DNA of 64,000 bases from Oscillospiraceae bacterium (lineage in GTDB: Bacteria > Bacillota > Clostridia > UBA1381 > UBA9506): assembly GCA_015068905.1 (NCBI GenBank), contig SVJQ01000006.1:36457-100456 (forward strand), given 5' to 3'. The notes below the pieces were generated by a model, which did no database searches, was not told the origin of the DNA, and worked only from the letters and a program-made list of their open reading frames with translations. Both the position numbers and the translations under genes were made by a program. Of the stretch, positions 56,327-64,000 are shown one piece after another. Every line of letters begins with the position of its first letter. Position 1 is the stretch's first letter.

Positions 56327-56355
56327 AGTATATTATAAAACCCAAAAAAATTCAA
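56327..56355 (-). promoter_or_regulatory. Sigma-A promoter of plsX
   Basis: On the minus strand TTGAAT (56350-56355, touching the uvrC stop) and TATACT (56327-56332) are separated by 17 bases. Confidence 0.65.
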
Positions 56356-58205
56356 GATGTTTTGTGAAAAAAGTTATAAATATTTTCCGCTGTACGCTTT
56401 GAAATACCGGGTACAGCACTAAGTTCAGTCTGCTCTGCAGCACGAATTGCGCCAATGGTTTTAAAATGGCGAATCAGTTTTTTTCTCGTTTCATTGCCTA
56501 CGCCTTCAATTTCTTCCAGAACAGAGCCTGTCACATGCTTTGACCGCAACTTTTTGTGGTACGAAATAGCAAAGCGGTGTACCTCCTCCTGCATACCGGA
56601 AAGAAGCCTGAAGGCTTCAGAGGTTTTTAAAAATTCAATTTCCTCACCACTTGCTGTCACAACGCCACGGGTTCTGTGTCGGTCATCCTTCACCATACCA
56701 AATAAGGGAATGTCAAGGTCAAGCATTTCTAAAAGCTGTGCGATTGCACTAACCTGCCCCTTGCCACCATCTAACAAAATGGCATCCGGCAACGGTAAAA
56801 ACTTTGGATTTGTAAGTGTTCCGTCTGCCACCTCGGCTTCCTCTTCTTTCGCCCGGCGGAATCTGCGATACAGCATTTCCGTCATGCTCTGATAGTCATC
56901 GCCACCCTGCGCTTTTTCAATTTTAAAATGGCGGTAAAAGCTTTTGGCTGGCTTACCATCGCGAAAAACAATCATAGAACCGACAGGGTCACTACCGGCT
57001 GTATGAGAAATATCATAAGCTTCCAGCCGCTTGGGAAGCGCAGGCAGATTCAACTTTTCTTTTAGCTCTAAAATGCTTTTCGGCACATTTTTGCTACTGT
57101 CCTTCAACAAATGGTCAACCGCATTCTGATGGGCATTTTTGCACGCCATATCCGTGAGCCGTTTCTTTTCGCCACGAACCGGACATTTAACCACTGTTTT
57201 TCTGCCGCTTTTTTGCGACAACCAGCGAGAAATCAGACTTTCATCTTCACATTTATAGCAAGTATATACTGTTTTCGGAATGTCATCAGATTCACTGTAA
57301 AACTGCTTTAAAAATTCACCGCACAAAACGCTATCAGGGGTATCCCCTGTTTTATCCAAAACGGTGCTGTGCCGCCCGATGAGTCTACCACGACGGACAA
57401 AGAGCACAACACCATAGGTTTTGCTTCCTTGACGGTAAAAGCCCACAATATCTTCATCAGCCTGCCGCTCAGAAATCATCTTCTGTCGTTCTTCAATTTT
57501 ATATATAGCATTGATTTTATCACGCAGAAGTGCCGCTTTTTCAAATTCCAGATTATCAGATGCCACTTGCATATCATGCCCAAGCTGAGACAAAATTTCG
57601 TCATGGTCACCCTCTAAAAACTTACAGGCATGAATTATCTGTCGGCGATATTCCTCTTTTGTAACAGGATGAACACACGGCGCAGTGCATTGTTCGATAT
57701 GAGCATTTAAGCACTCTCTTTTTTTACCCATATCCGTTGGCATCTTCAGGTTACAGGTCGGTAACTTGCACAGTTTTGAAACCATATCAATGGCCTCTCT
57801 GACTGCCTGACTGCTTGTATAGGGTCCATAATACTTATTGCCGTCTTTAACCATTTTTCGCGATAGAAAAATACGGGGATATTCGTCACGGATTGTGACT
57901 TTAATATAGGGATAGTGTTTGTCGTCTTTTAAGAGAATGTTGTAATAGGGCTTATACTTTTTTATCAGATTGCATTCTAAAATCAGCGCTTCAAGCTCTG
58001 AATCCGTAATAATATACTCGAAAGAATCAATATTGGATACCATTGCCCGCACTTTTGGGGTATGATTATTGACTGCCGTAAAGTACTGCTTGATACGGTT
58101 TTTTAAAATCTTTGCCTTTCCGACATAAATAACCTCGCCGGCCTCATTTTTCATAAGATAAACACCTGGTTCTTCAGGCAGATTGAGTAAAAGCTCTTTT
58201 TCCAA
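56352..58205 (-). CDS. uvrC: Excinuclease ABC subunit C
   Basis: UvrC makes both incisions in nucleotide excision repair. The 617-residue protein starts with a GIY-YIG domain (GVYLMKNEAGEVIYVGKAK), has a UVR motif near residue 200, the RNase-H-like endonuclease part (AYDISHTAG) and a C-terminal helix-hairpin-helix pair. The start is probably TTG at 58205, seven bases after GGGAGG; the ATG at 58220 overlaps that site. Confidence 0.95.
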   Translation of the reverse strand: MEKELLLNLPEEPGVYLMKNEAGEVIYVGKAKILKNRIKQYFTAVNNHTPKVRAMVSNIDSFEYIITDSELEALILECNLIKKYKPYYNILLKDDKHYPYIKVTIRDEYPRIFLSRKMVKDGNKYYGPYTSSQAVREAIDMVSKLCKLPTCNLKMPTDMGKKRECLNAHIEQCTAPCVHPVTKEEYRRQIIHACKFLEGDHDEILSQLGHDMQVASDNLEFEKAALLRDKINAIYKIEERQKMISERQADEDIVGFYRQGSKTYGVVLFVRRGRLIGRHSTVLDKTGDTPDSVLCGEFLKQFYSESDDIPKTVYTCYKCEDESLISRWLSQKSGRKTVVKCPVRGEKKRLTDMACKNAHQNAVDHLLKDSSKNVPKSILELKEKLNLPALPKRLEAYDISHTAGSDPVGSMIVFRDGKPAKSFYRHFKIEKAQGGDDYQSMTEMLYRRFRRAKEEEAEVADGTLTNPKFLPLPDAILLDGGKGQVSAIAQLLEMLDLDIPLFGMVKDDRHRTRGVVTASGEEIEFLKTSEAFRLLSGMQEEVHRFAISYHKKLRSKHVTGSVLEEIEGVGNETRKKLIRHFKTIGAIRAAEQTELSAVPGISKRTAENIYNFFHKTS

Positions 58206-58226
58206 ACAAACACCTCCCATAGCAGA

Positions 58227-58252
58227 AAAGGCGCGCTATTCAGCACGCCTTT
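58227..58252 (-). terminator. Terminator between the HPr-like gene and uvrC
   Basis: On the minus strand AAAGGCGTGCT pairs with AGCGCGCCTTT with one G-U pair around GAAT, followed by a short T run. Confidence 0.8.
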
Positions 58253-58276
58253 AGTTATTTTAAGTTTAAGACACAG

Positions 58277-58540
58277 TTATGCATCAATTTCTGTACCAAT
58301 TAAATGCACAAGCGCATCCAGCGCTTCCTGTTCATCGGGACCATCTACAGCAATTGTAATCTGAGTCCCCTTGGTGATACCCAAAGAAAGAACACCTAAC
58401 AGACTTTTTGCATTCATACGGCGACCGTTCTTTTCAACCCAGATACTGGATTTAAACTCATTGGATTTCTGAATAAAAAACGTTGCCGGTCTTGCACGAA
58501 GCCCAACCTGATTATGCACAATTACCTCTTTTGATAACAT
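58277..58540 (-). CDS. HPr/Crh-like protein with Arg at position 15
   Basis: The 87-residue protein has the HPr fold. In HPr, His15 in GLHARPA accepts phosphate from enzyme I. Here the codon is CGT and the motif reads GLRARPATFF, so transfer by that residue is impossible. Ser46 in NAKSLLGVLSLG, the HPr kinase target, is kept. This resembles Crh of Bacillus, which has Gln15 and acts only in carbon control. It is therefore better seen as a regulator than a sugar carrier. It has its own promoter and terminator. Confidence 0.9.
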   Translation of the reverse strand: MLSKEVIVHNQVGLRARPATFFIQKSNEFKSSIWVEKNGRRMNAKSLLGVLSLGITKGTQITIAVDGPDEQEALDALVHLIGTEIDA

Positions 58541-58584
58541 GAATCTCGCTCCTTCTTTAGATAACTTGTGAAGCTCTTTATATT

Positions 58585-58613
58585 AGAATACTAAATTTTC
58601 AGCATTCTGTCAA
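58585..58613 (-). promoter_or_regulatory. Sigma-A promoter of the HPr-like gene
   Basis: On the minus strand TTGACA (58608-58613) and TATTCT (58585-58590) are separated by 17 bases, 44 bases before the start codon. Confidence 0.75.
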
Positions 58614-58642
58614 TAGAAAAGTTTCAATTTGTTAATATACAA

Positions 58643-60034
58643 TTAAAATTTTAAGCGCTCCTCAAGATAAGGAATCACTTCGTCAATCTTAAGAGTTACC
58701 TGTTCCATAGTGTCACGTTCACGAATGGTAACAGTGCCGTTTTCCGGACTATCAAAGTCATAAGTGATACAGAAGGGAGTACCAATTTCATCCTGACGGC
58801 GATAACGCTTACCGATGCTGCCGGCTTCGTCATATTCGCACATAAAATGGCTGGAGAGCTTCTGATACAGCTCAGTTGCACCTTCAGACAGCTTCTTAGA
58901 AAGAGGCAGAACTGCAGCCTTAATAGGAGCCAGTGCAGGATGGAAACGCATAACCACACGGGTATCGCCATCACCAACAGTTTCTTCATCATAGGCTTCT
59001 GTTAAGAAAGCAAGTGTCACACGGTCAGCACCCAGTGACGGCTCAATGCAGTACGGAATATATTTTTCATTGGTGATAGGATCGGTGTATTCAAAGTTTT
59101 CACCGGAGTGATTTGCGTGCTGTTTTAAGTCAAAGTCAGTTCTGTCAGCAATGCCCCACAGCTCACCCCAACCAAAGGGGAACATAAACTCAACGTCGGT
59201 GGTTGCGTTACTGTAGTGAGACAGCTCTTCAGGTGAATGATCACGCAATTTTAAGTTTTCCATGCTGATGCCTAAAGATAACAGCCAGTTAATACAATAA
59301 TCTTTCCAGTACTGGAACCACTTAAGGTCCTCACCGGGAGCACAGAAGAATTCAAGCTCCATCTGTTCAAATTCACGGATACGGAAGATGAAATTACCCG
59401 GGGTAATCTCATTACGGAAGGACTTACCAACCTGACCAATACCGAAAGGAACTTTCTTTCTGGTGGTTCTCTGAACATTTTTAAAGTTAACAAAAATACC
59501 CTGTGCAGTTTCAGGACGCAGGTACAACTCAGATGTACTGTCTTCTGTTACACCCTGGAAAGTTTTAAACATCAGGTTAAATTTGCGGATATCGGTAAAG
59601 TTATGTTTGCCGCATTTGGGGCAAGCAACTTCATGTTCTCTGATGAAGTCCATCATTTTTTCGTTGCTCCAGCCGTCAACAGTTGCAGGCTCACCTTTTT
59701 CTTTTAAATAGTCTTCAATCAGATTATCGGCACGGAAACGACCTTTACATTCGCGGCAATCCATCAGGGGGTCAGAAAAGCCACCAACGTGACCGGAAGC
59801 AACCCAGGTCTGAGAATTCATCAAAATAGCAGCATCAAGACCAACGTTGTAGGGAGATTCCTGTATAAATTTCTTCCACCATGCACGTTTAATATTATTT
59901 TTCAACTCAACGCCCAGCGGACCGTAATCCCACGCGTTAGCAAGACCGCCGTAAATTTCAGAACCGGGATATACAAAACCCCTGCCCTTACAAAGCGCAA
60001 CAAGTTTTTCCATGGTTTTTTCCGTGTTTTTCAT
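58643..60034 (-). CDS. glyS: Glycyl-tRNA synthetase, single-chain dimeric type
   Basis: The 463-residue class II enzyme charges tRNA-Gly. Motifs visible are [20 protein letters not shown] at the N-terminus, [14 protein letters not shown] (motif 2 region), and a CRECKGRF...CPKCGKHNF zinc part. It is the alpha2 type found in archaea, eukaryotes and Clostridia. The ATG at 60034 follows CGGAGG; an upstream in-frame start at 60064 lies in the leader. The leader is only about 50 bases long, so there is no T-box. Confidence 0.96.
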   Translation of the reverse strand: MKNTEKTMEKLVALCKGRGFVYPGSEIYGGLANAWDYGPLGVELKNNIKRAWWKKFIQESPYNVGLDAAILMNSQTWVASGHVGGFSDPLMDCRECKGRFRADNLIEDYLKEKGEPATVDGWSNEKMMDFIREHEVACPKCGKHNFTDIRKFNLMFKTFQGVTEDSTSELYLRPETAQGIFVNFKNVQRTTRKKVPFGIGQVGKSFRNEITPGNFIFRIREFEQMELEFFCAPGEDLKWFQYWKDYCINWLLSLGISMENLKLRDHSPEELSHYSNATTDVEFMFPFGWGELWGIADRTDFDLKQHANHSGENFEYTDPITNEKYIPYCIEPSLGADRVTLAFLTEAYDEETVGDGDTRVVMRFHPALAPIKAAVLPLSKKLSEGATELYQKLSSHFMCEYDEAGSIGKRYRRQDEIGTPFCITYDFDSPENGTVTIRERDTMEQVTLKIDEVIPYLEERLKF

Positions 60035-60089
60035 ATATAACCTCCGAATTAAAATTAAATACAAAGCTTAAAAATAACCATATAAATAT

Positions 60090-60118
60090 AGTATACTAAT
60101 TTCTACTGAATTTGTCAA
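60090..60118 (-). promoter_or_regulatory. Sigma-A promoter of glyS
   Basis: On the minus strand TTGACA (60113-60118) and TATACT (60090-60095) are separated by 17 bases. It is back to back with the CNNM promoter. Confidence 0.82.
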
Positions 60119-60161
60119 TCTTTTCACAAGAAAAACCGCGACAATAAATAACAAAATTCAC

Positions 60162-60190
60162 TTGACTACAGTGTATTACTATGGTATAAT
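60162..60190 (+). promoter_or_regulatory. Strong promoter of the CNNM leader transcript
   Basis: TTGACT (60162-60167) and TATAAT (60185-60190) are 17 bases apart, and TGG before the -10 box makes an extended -10. The coding region starts 223 bases later, leaving a long leader. Confidence 0.82.
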
Positions 60191-60230
60191 ATGCAATATA
60201 TTATATTTTGAAAGGAACTAACAATCATTT

Positions 60231-60356
60231 ATGGATACCGACGACGGTAATTATTGCATTACCAAAAAGTATTATATTGATTCGTTATATGAGGCATACC
60301 TGCGCATGTTTTTCTGCATACGCAGGCGTGTCTTTTTGTGTTTTTACCGAATCTAG
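60231..60356 (+). CDS. Possible 41-residue leader peptide
   Basis: An ATG at 60231 opens a frame of 41 codons ending at TAG 60354-60356, spanning the leader terminator. It begins MDTDDGNY, acidic at the N-terminus, and ends in a basic hydrophobic part (IRRRVFLCFY). Acidic N-termini can destabilise ribosomes at low Mg2+, as known for mgtL-type leaders. The ribosome site AAAGGA is 14 bases away, which is weak, so this may be chance. Confidence 0.3.
   Translation: MDTDDGNYCITKKYYIDSLYEAYLRMFFCIRRRVFLCFYRI
60291..60345 (+). terminator. Leader terminator before the CNNM gene
   Basis: CCTGCGCATG (60299-60308) pairs with CATACGCAGG (60317-60326) with one C-A mismatch, extended by weaker outer pairs, and followed by TCTTTTTGTGTTTTT. 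It stands between the promoter and the gene, so it must be passed for expression. Confidence 0.75.
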
Positions 60357-60412
60357 TATATTAAAGAAAGTCATATAAACATATTAAATTATCTAAAAAG
60401 GAGTTAACAAAA

Positions 60413-61702
60413 ATGGATCCCTTGCCTTATATATTGATAATGGCAGCCTTAATTTTAATGTCAGCTTATTTTTCTGCTACCGAAACGGCTTTTTCTTCCT
60501 TAAATAGGACAAAAGTTAAAACTATGGTTGAAAAAGGCGATAAAAAAGCAAAGCTCGTTCTTAAGCTTTCTGATAACTATGATAAGCTTATTTCAACCAT
60601 TTTAGTTGGTAATAACATCGTAAATATCGCCGTTGCTTCTATCGGTACTATTTTATTCAGCGAACTTCTGCAGGACCCTGATTTGGGCGCTACTGTTTCA
60701 ACCATTGTTGTGACTGTTGCTGTTTTGATTTTTGGTGAAGTCTCTCCAAAAAGCATTGCAAAAGATGCGCCGGAAAAATTTGCTATGTTCTCTGCTCCCC
60801 TGATTCGTGTCTTAAATGTTTTTCTGACACCAATCAACTTACTTTTCTCTTTATGGAAGAAAATGCTTGCAAAAATCTTACGAATTGAAAATGACTCAAA
60901 AATGTCGCAGGAAGAGCTCCTGATGCTTGTTGATGAGGTTGAGCAAGAAGGCTCTATCGACGAAGATGAAGGCGACCTGCTTCGTAATGCTATTGAATTT
61001 TCCGAGCAGGAGGCCGGCGACATTTTAACCCACCGTGTGGACTTAGAAGCCGTCCCCGTGGATGCTACAAAAGAAGAAATTGCTAAAGTCTTTACACAAA
61101 CCCGTTTTTCAAGACTTTTGGTATATACGGAAAGTATTGATAACATCATCGGCGTGATTCACTTAAAGGACTTTTTCACAGAAACCGGTATTACAACGCG
61201 TCCTCTTGATGAGTTGATTACCAAGCCTGTATTTATTCAGAAGTCTGAAAAAATCAACGATTTATTAAAAATTCTGCAGCAGAACAAATCTCACATTGCA
61301 GTTGTTTTAGATGAATACGGCGGCACCCGTGGTATTGTTACTATGGAAGATATTTTAGAAGAACTTGTTGGTGAAATCTGGGACGAGCATGACGAAGTGG
61401 TTGAAAACTTTAAGCTCATCTCTGAGAACCTGTATGATGTTGACTGCTCCGCCGACTTTGATGATTTTTGTGAGTTCTTTAACATTGAACTGGGCGAAGA
61501 TGATGAAAGCAACGCCTTAAGCGGTTGGATTATGGAACAGCTTGACAAAGTGCCTGAAGTAAATGATACCTTTGTTTACAAGCACCTGACCGTTACCGTT
61601 ACAGAAACAGATTATCACCGCGTTACCAAAATCAAATGTGAGGTTTCAGAAATTGAAGATGAAAACGCTGAAGACGAAAAAGAAACCTCAGACGACGAAT
61701 AA
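60413..61702 (+). CDS. CNNM/CorC-family transporter (HlyC/CorC, TlyC-like)
   Basis: The 429-residue protein has the DUF21 membrane domain (residues 1-185, SAYFSATETAFSSLNRTKVK), two CBS domains (about 205-330, with VVLDEYGGTRGIVTMEDILE) and a C-terminal CorC_HlyC domain. Relatives such as MpfA and CNNM act in Mg2+ export or balance. The C-terminal tail is very acidic. AAAGGAG precedes the start. It is expressed behind the long leader. Confidence 0.93.
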   Translation: MDPLPYILIMAALILMSAYFSATETAFSSLNRTKVKTMVEKGDKKAKLVLKLSDNYDKLISTILVGNNIVNIAVASIGTILFSELLQDPDLGATVSTIVVTVAVLIFGEVSPKSIAKDAPEKFAMFSAPLIRVLNVFLTPINLLFSLWKKMLAKILRIENDSKMSQEELLMLVDEVEQEGSIDEDEGDLLRNAIEFSEQEAGDILTHRVDLEAVPVDATKEEIAKVFTQTRFSRLLVYTESIDNIIGVIHLKDFFTETGITTRPLDELITKPVFIQKSEKINDLLKILQQNKSHIAVVLDEYGGTRGIVTMEDILEELVGEIWDEHDEVVENFKLISENLYDVDCSADFDDFCEFFNIELGEDDESNALSGWIMEQLDKVPEVNDTFVYKHLTVTVTETDYHRVTKIKCEVSEIEDENAEDEKETSDDE

Positions 61703-61708
61703 AAACGT

Positions 61709-61745
61709 AAAAAAATAACACCGAGTAATCGGTGTTATTTTTTTG
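61709..61745. terminator. Bidirectional terminator
   Basis: AAAAATAACACCGA pairs with TCGGTGTTATTTTT around GTAA. It ends the CNNM gene on the plus strand and lies just after the 3' end of the RNase P RNA on the minus strand. Confidence 0.9.
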
Positions 61746-62090
61746 GCATAAGCAGTCCTGTAAGCCGAGTTCTGTATTTGATGATCATCTATCTAGGCCT
61801 GCCATTGCTGACAGGCTCGAGCCACCGCCAAGTATAAGCACGCCGGGCAAGCTCAGCCTATACGAGCCAATACGGTGTTGCTTCGGATGGGGTTTACAGA
61901 GCCATGACGTCTCCGCCACGCTGGTGAGCTCTTACCTCACCTTTCCACCATCGCCGGAAAACCGGCAGTCTATTTCTGTTGCACTATCCTTAGAGTCGCC
62001 TCCACCGGGAGTTACCCGGCACCCTGCCCTATGAAGCTCGGACTTTCCTCACGGACTTTCGTCCCCGCGACCATCTGGATTACTTACCGA
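61746..62090 (-). ncRNA. rnpB: RNase P RNA (M1-like, class A)
   Basis: The minus strand holds the catalytic RNA of RNase P, which removes tRNA 5' leaders. Conserved pieces in order are GAGGAAAGTCCGAGCTTCAT, AGGGCAGGGTGCC, a P10-11 region with ACAGAAATAGACTGCC, GGTAAGAGCTCACC, and the 3' TACAGAACTCGGCTTACAG. P1 joins TAAGTAATCC at the 5' end with GGACTGCTTA at the 3' end. Length is about 345 bases; the ends are estimated to within a few bases. Confidence 0.95.
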
Positions 62091-62093
62091 ATC

Positions 62094-62122
62094 AGTATAC
62101 CATAATAAAATTGCAAAGTCAA
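62094..62122 (-). promoter_or_regulatory. Promoter of rnpB
   Basis: On the minus strand TTGACT (62117-62122) and TATACT (62094-62099) are separated by 17 bases, with TGG before the -10 box. The predicted start agrees with the 5' end of the RNA. Confidence 0.85.
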
Positions 62123-62128
62123 GAAAGA

Positions 62129-62671
62129 TTATCTTTCCCACTTTATATACTCGTTTACTTTTAAAATGCCGATAACGGTTTTAGCGTCTTCAATTTCATT
62201 TGCCATAATTAGGTTTAAAAGGTCGGCAAGGGGCTTTTTTTCTACCTCTAAAAACTCATCCGGGTCAAGGTTCATATTGCCGGCAGAAAGCCCCCTAGCA
62301 AGGTAGATATAAATCTTTTCTCCGCAAAAACCGGGAGATACCATAAAGGAGCCTAAAAAATCAAACTGCTTCGCTGAAAGACCGGTTTCCTCTTTCAGTT
62401 CACGAACACCGCAACTAAACGGGTCTTCCCCATAGTTCAGCTTGCCTGCCGGAATCTCTAGGAGAATTTTCTCAAAGGGGTGACGGTATTGACGAACCAA
62501 ATACACATTTTCCTCGTCGTCCAACGCCACAATAGCAACGCCGCCGGGGTGCTCAACAATTTCCCGACCGGCTTCTTCACCGTTAGGCAGCAAAACCGTA
62601 TCATATCTAAGAGTAATAACTTTCCCCTCGAAAATCTTTTTGGTCGTTACCGTTTTTTCATGCAGATTCAT
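62129..62671 (-). CDS. NUDIX hydrolase, ADP-ribose pyrophosphatase-like
   Basis: The 180-residue protein contains a full NUDIX box (GX5EX7REUXEEXGU) starting at GKLNYGED with the catalytic RELKEETG. The preceding VYLVRQYRHPFEK and IPAGKL fit the ADP-ribose group. It overlaps trmD by four bases. Confidence 0.9.
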   Translation of the reverse strand: MNLHEKTVTTKKIFEGKVITLRYDTVLLPNGEEAGREIVEHPGGVAIVALDDEENVYLVRQYRHPFEKILLEIPAGKLNYGEDPFSCGVRELKEETGLSAKQFDFLGSFMVSPGFCGEKIYIYLARGLSAGNMNLDPDEFLEVEKKPLADLLNLIMANEIEDAKTVIGILKVNEYIKWER

Positions 62672-63426
62672 TGTTTATCTCCTTTTTGCTCCGCAAGAAG
62701 CTTCTTAACAAACAGGGTTTCTTCTATGGTTAGCTCTGCCTGTTCCAGTAAATCCGGTCGTTTTAATGCCGTTCGCAGAACAGATTGTTCCCGCCGCCAT
62801 TTCCGAATATTTTCGTGATGCCCGGAAAGTAAAACCTCCGGCACTTCTCTGCCTAAAAACTCCGGGGGACGGCTATACTGAGGATACTCTAACAGCCCAT
62901 GATAAAGGGATTCTTCAGAAAAAGCCTCCTCAGCCGGCAGGACGCCGGGAATCATACGGCTAACGGAGTCAATCACAGCCAGTGCCGGAATTTCTCCGCC
63001 GGTTAAAACATAGTCACCGATGGAAAGCTCTTCATCAACAATTTCCTCAATGACACGTTCGTCAACGCCCTCATAATGTCCGCAAAGAAAAACAAGATGC
63101 TCCTCAGCAGCAAGTTCCTTTGCGATTTGCTGGTTAAATACGCGGCCTTGCGGGGACATATAAATTACCTTTGGGCGTTTTTCAGCTGTTTCTAAAATAG
63201 ACTGGTAGGCTCTATAAATAGGCCCCGCCTGCATAACCATGCCCATACCGCCGCCATAGGGGGTATCATCAACACGGTTGTGCTTATTGCCGGCAAAATC
63301 GCGAATATCCGTATAACGAATGTCTAAAATTCCTGCAGCTATCGCCCTGCCGATGATGCTTTCATTCAAAACACCTTTCATCATATCGGGAAACAGCGTT
63401 AAACAGTCAATACGCATTTTTCTCAT
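62668..63426 (-). CDS. trmD: tRNA (guanine-N1-)-methyltransferase
   Basis: TrmD methylates G37 of tRNAs to prevent frameshifting. The 252-residue SPOUT enzyme has DDTPYGGGMGMVM, LCGHYEGVDERV and the knot motif SIGDYVLTGGEIPA. It follows rimM by 18 bases. Confidence 0.97.
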   Translation of the reverse strand: MRKMRIDCLTLFPDMMKGVLNESIIGRAIAAGILDIRYTDIRDFAGNKHNRVDDTPYGGGMGMVMQAGPIYRAYQSILETAEKRPKVIYMSPQGRVFNQQIAKELAAEEHLVFLCGHYEGVDERVIEEIVDEELSIGDYVLTGGEIPALAVIDSVSRMIPGVLPAEEAFSEESLYHGLLEYPQYSRPPEFLGREVPEVLLSGHHENIRKWRREQSVLRTALKRPDLLEQAELTIEETLFVKKLLAEQKGDKQ

Positions 63427-63444
63427 CCTTATATGTAAATTCGG

Positions 63445-63945
63445 TCAATCCTCTAAAAGACCTTCGGGAATGACAACCTTCATATATCCGTCTTTAATGT
63501 TGATTTCTTTTACAACATCTTTAATAGCCGGTAAATAGGCAGGTTTTTCGCCCTTTCTCTTTACCTCGTAAACATCATTGGCACCGGTCTGGAACACATC
63601 AGTAACCGTTCCCAGCTCGCCATCGTCTGTTAAAACGGATAACCCAATTAAATCAGCAATATAGTAGCGTCCCTCCGGCAGATTTTCTTCCTTTTTAACG
63701 TATAAAATTCTGCCGCGAAAGGTTTCAGCTGTCTGCATATCGTCAACGTTTTCAAACTTAATAATCGCACAGTTTTTATGAATTCTGACAGAATCTGCAT
63801 ACAGGGTTACGGCACTTTCTCCGTCCTTTAAATAAAAGGCTACCGTTTTTGTTAAAGCCTCTAGATCATCTGTCCAGGGGTTTAATTTAATTTCGCCGCG
63901 AACACCGTGGGTATTCACAACCTCGCCAATTTCAATCAGGTTCAT
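63445..63945 (-). CDS. rimM: Ribosome maturation factor RimM
   Basis: RimM binds S19 and helps assemble the 30S head. The 166-residue protein starts LIEIGEVVNTHGVRGEIKL and has the PRC-barrel part YYIADLIGLSVLTDDGELGTV, ending in MKVVIPEGLLED. GGAGGAA precedes the start. rpsP and the KH-domain gene, usually upstream, would lie beyond the window. Confidence 0.96.
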   Translation of the reverse strand: MNLIEIGEVVNTHGVRGEIKLNPWTDDLEALTKTVAFYLKDGESAVTLYADSVRIHKNCAIIKFENVDDMQTAETFRGRILYVKKEENLPEGRYYIADLIGLSVLTDDGELGTVTDVFQTGANDVYEVKRKGEKPAYLPAIKDVVKEINIKDGYMKVVIPEGLLED

Positions 63946-63972
63946 CTTGGTTCCTCCTCTTCCTTTGTAGAG

Positions 63973-63996
63973 AAAAAGGGCGGTTATGCCGCCCTT
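63973..63996 (-). terminator. Minus-strand terminator upstream of rimM
   Basis: AAGGGCGG (63976-63983) pairs with CCGCCCTT (63989-63996); on the minus strand a T run follows. It probably ends a gene lying beyond the right edge or attenuates entry into rimM-trmD. Confidence 0.75.
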
Positions 63997-64000
63997 AGGA

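Larger units (their letters stand above)
60197..60412 (+). promoter_or_regulatory. Attenuator-like leader of the CNNM gene
   Basis: The roughly 215-base leader holds mutually exclusive pairings. CGGTA (60245-60249) can pair with TACCG (60236-60240), or GGTAAT (60246-60251) with ATTACC (60258-60263). A terminator hairpin follows at 60291-60345. TACC recurs four times (60236, 60260, 60297, 60345), one copy overlapping the left side of the terminator. This layout suits transcription attenuation, perhaps by a metal such as Mg2+ given the downstream gene. I cannot match it to a riboswitch class I know. Confidence 0.55.

Noticed and set aside
60035..60120. T-box leader for glyS
   Set aside because: The leader is about 50 bases from a clear promoter and lacks the T-box sequence and specifier stem.
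61732..62034. A 100-codon plus-strand frame
   Set aside because: It lies entirely antisense to the RNase P RNA, whose conserved elements explain the sequence.

Overview
The window looks like a chromosomal segment from a spore-forming, low-to-moderate GC, Gram-positive anaerobe of the class Clostridia, probably a gut or environmental lineage. The evidence is spore genes (spoIIP, spoVAD, a SpoVB-like flippase), an S-layer-homology protein, type III glutamine synthetase, single-chain glycyl-tRNA synthetase, GatCAB, and strong AGGAGG ribosome sites with sigma-A promoters spaced 17 bases. Genus cannot be fixed from sequence reading alone. I saw no transposase, integrase, phage gene, CRISPR array or tRNA gene. 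Almost everything is conserved core genome, so the novelty lies in small genes, leaders and odd variants. Layout: 0.1-2.5 kb (-) holds a PqqD-like protein, a SipW-type signal peptidase and an ABC exporter, a RiPP-like trio without visible precursor or modifying enzyme. It is divergent from an SLH protein (2.7-4.3 kb). 4.4-5.9 kb (+) is nth and a TlyA-type methyltransferase. 5.9-8.8 kb (-) is GSIII plus an amidohydrolase. 8.9-17.8 kb (-) is a housekeeping run: birA, then from its own promoter a DUF4340 protein, a degenerate homocysteine-methyltransferase-like protein, recR, a tRNA methyltransferase, rsmI, two M16 peptidases and lgt. 17.9-21.1 kb holds spoIIP, spoVAD (-), a tetrahydrofolate riboswitch with folT, and a 44-residue Asn/Gln protein. 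21.1-24.6 kb (-) is a serine hydrolase and ClpE. 24.8-27.1 kb (+) is an amino-acid ABC importer. 27.2-29.6 kb holds a small membrane protein whose start codon lies inside a long hairpin, then nifU, nifS and a UPF0180 gene (-). 29.75-36.2 kb (+) is glmM-glmS-rapZ-alcohol dehydrogenase-lysA. 36.3-48.6 kb (-) is a long run: dxs, U32 protein, YesL-like protein, HAD phosphatase, gatC, gatA, gatB, a cysteine-cluster protein, mnmE, SpoVB-like flippase, mazG. 48.7-60.0 kb (-) is glyS, an HPr-like protein with Arg at the phosphorylation site, uvrC, plsX, acpP, rnc, a radical SAM protein, smc and two half-size TauE proteins. 60.1-64 kb holds a CNNM/CorC transporter behind an attenuator-like leader (+), the RNase P RNA (-), a NUDIX hydrolase, trmD and rimM (-). 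How the genes work together: cell-wall precursor supply (glmM, glmS, lysA, dxs, flippase), translation quality (gatCAB, mnmE, trmD, rimM, rsmI, rnpB, glyS), Fe-S assembly (nifS, nifU) supplying nth and radical SAM enzymes, and sporulation. Most worth checking: the N/Q-rich microprotein gene, the leader before the CNNM gene, the start-codon hairpin at 27.2 kb, the 17-bp stem in the rnc leader, the PqqD/S26/ABC trio, the Arg15 HPr, and the glmS-rapZ linkage.
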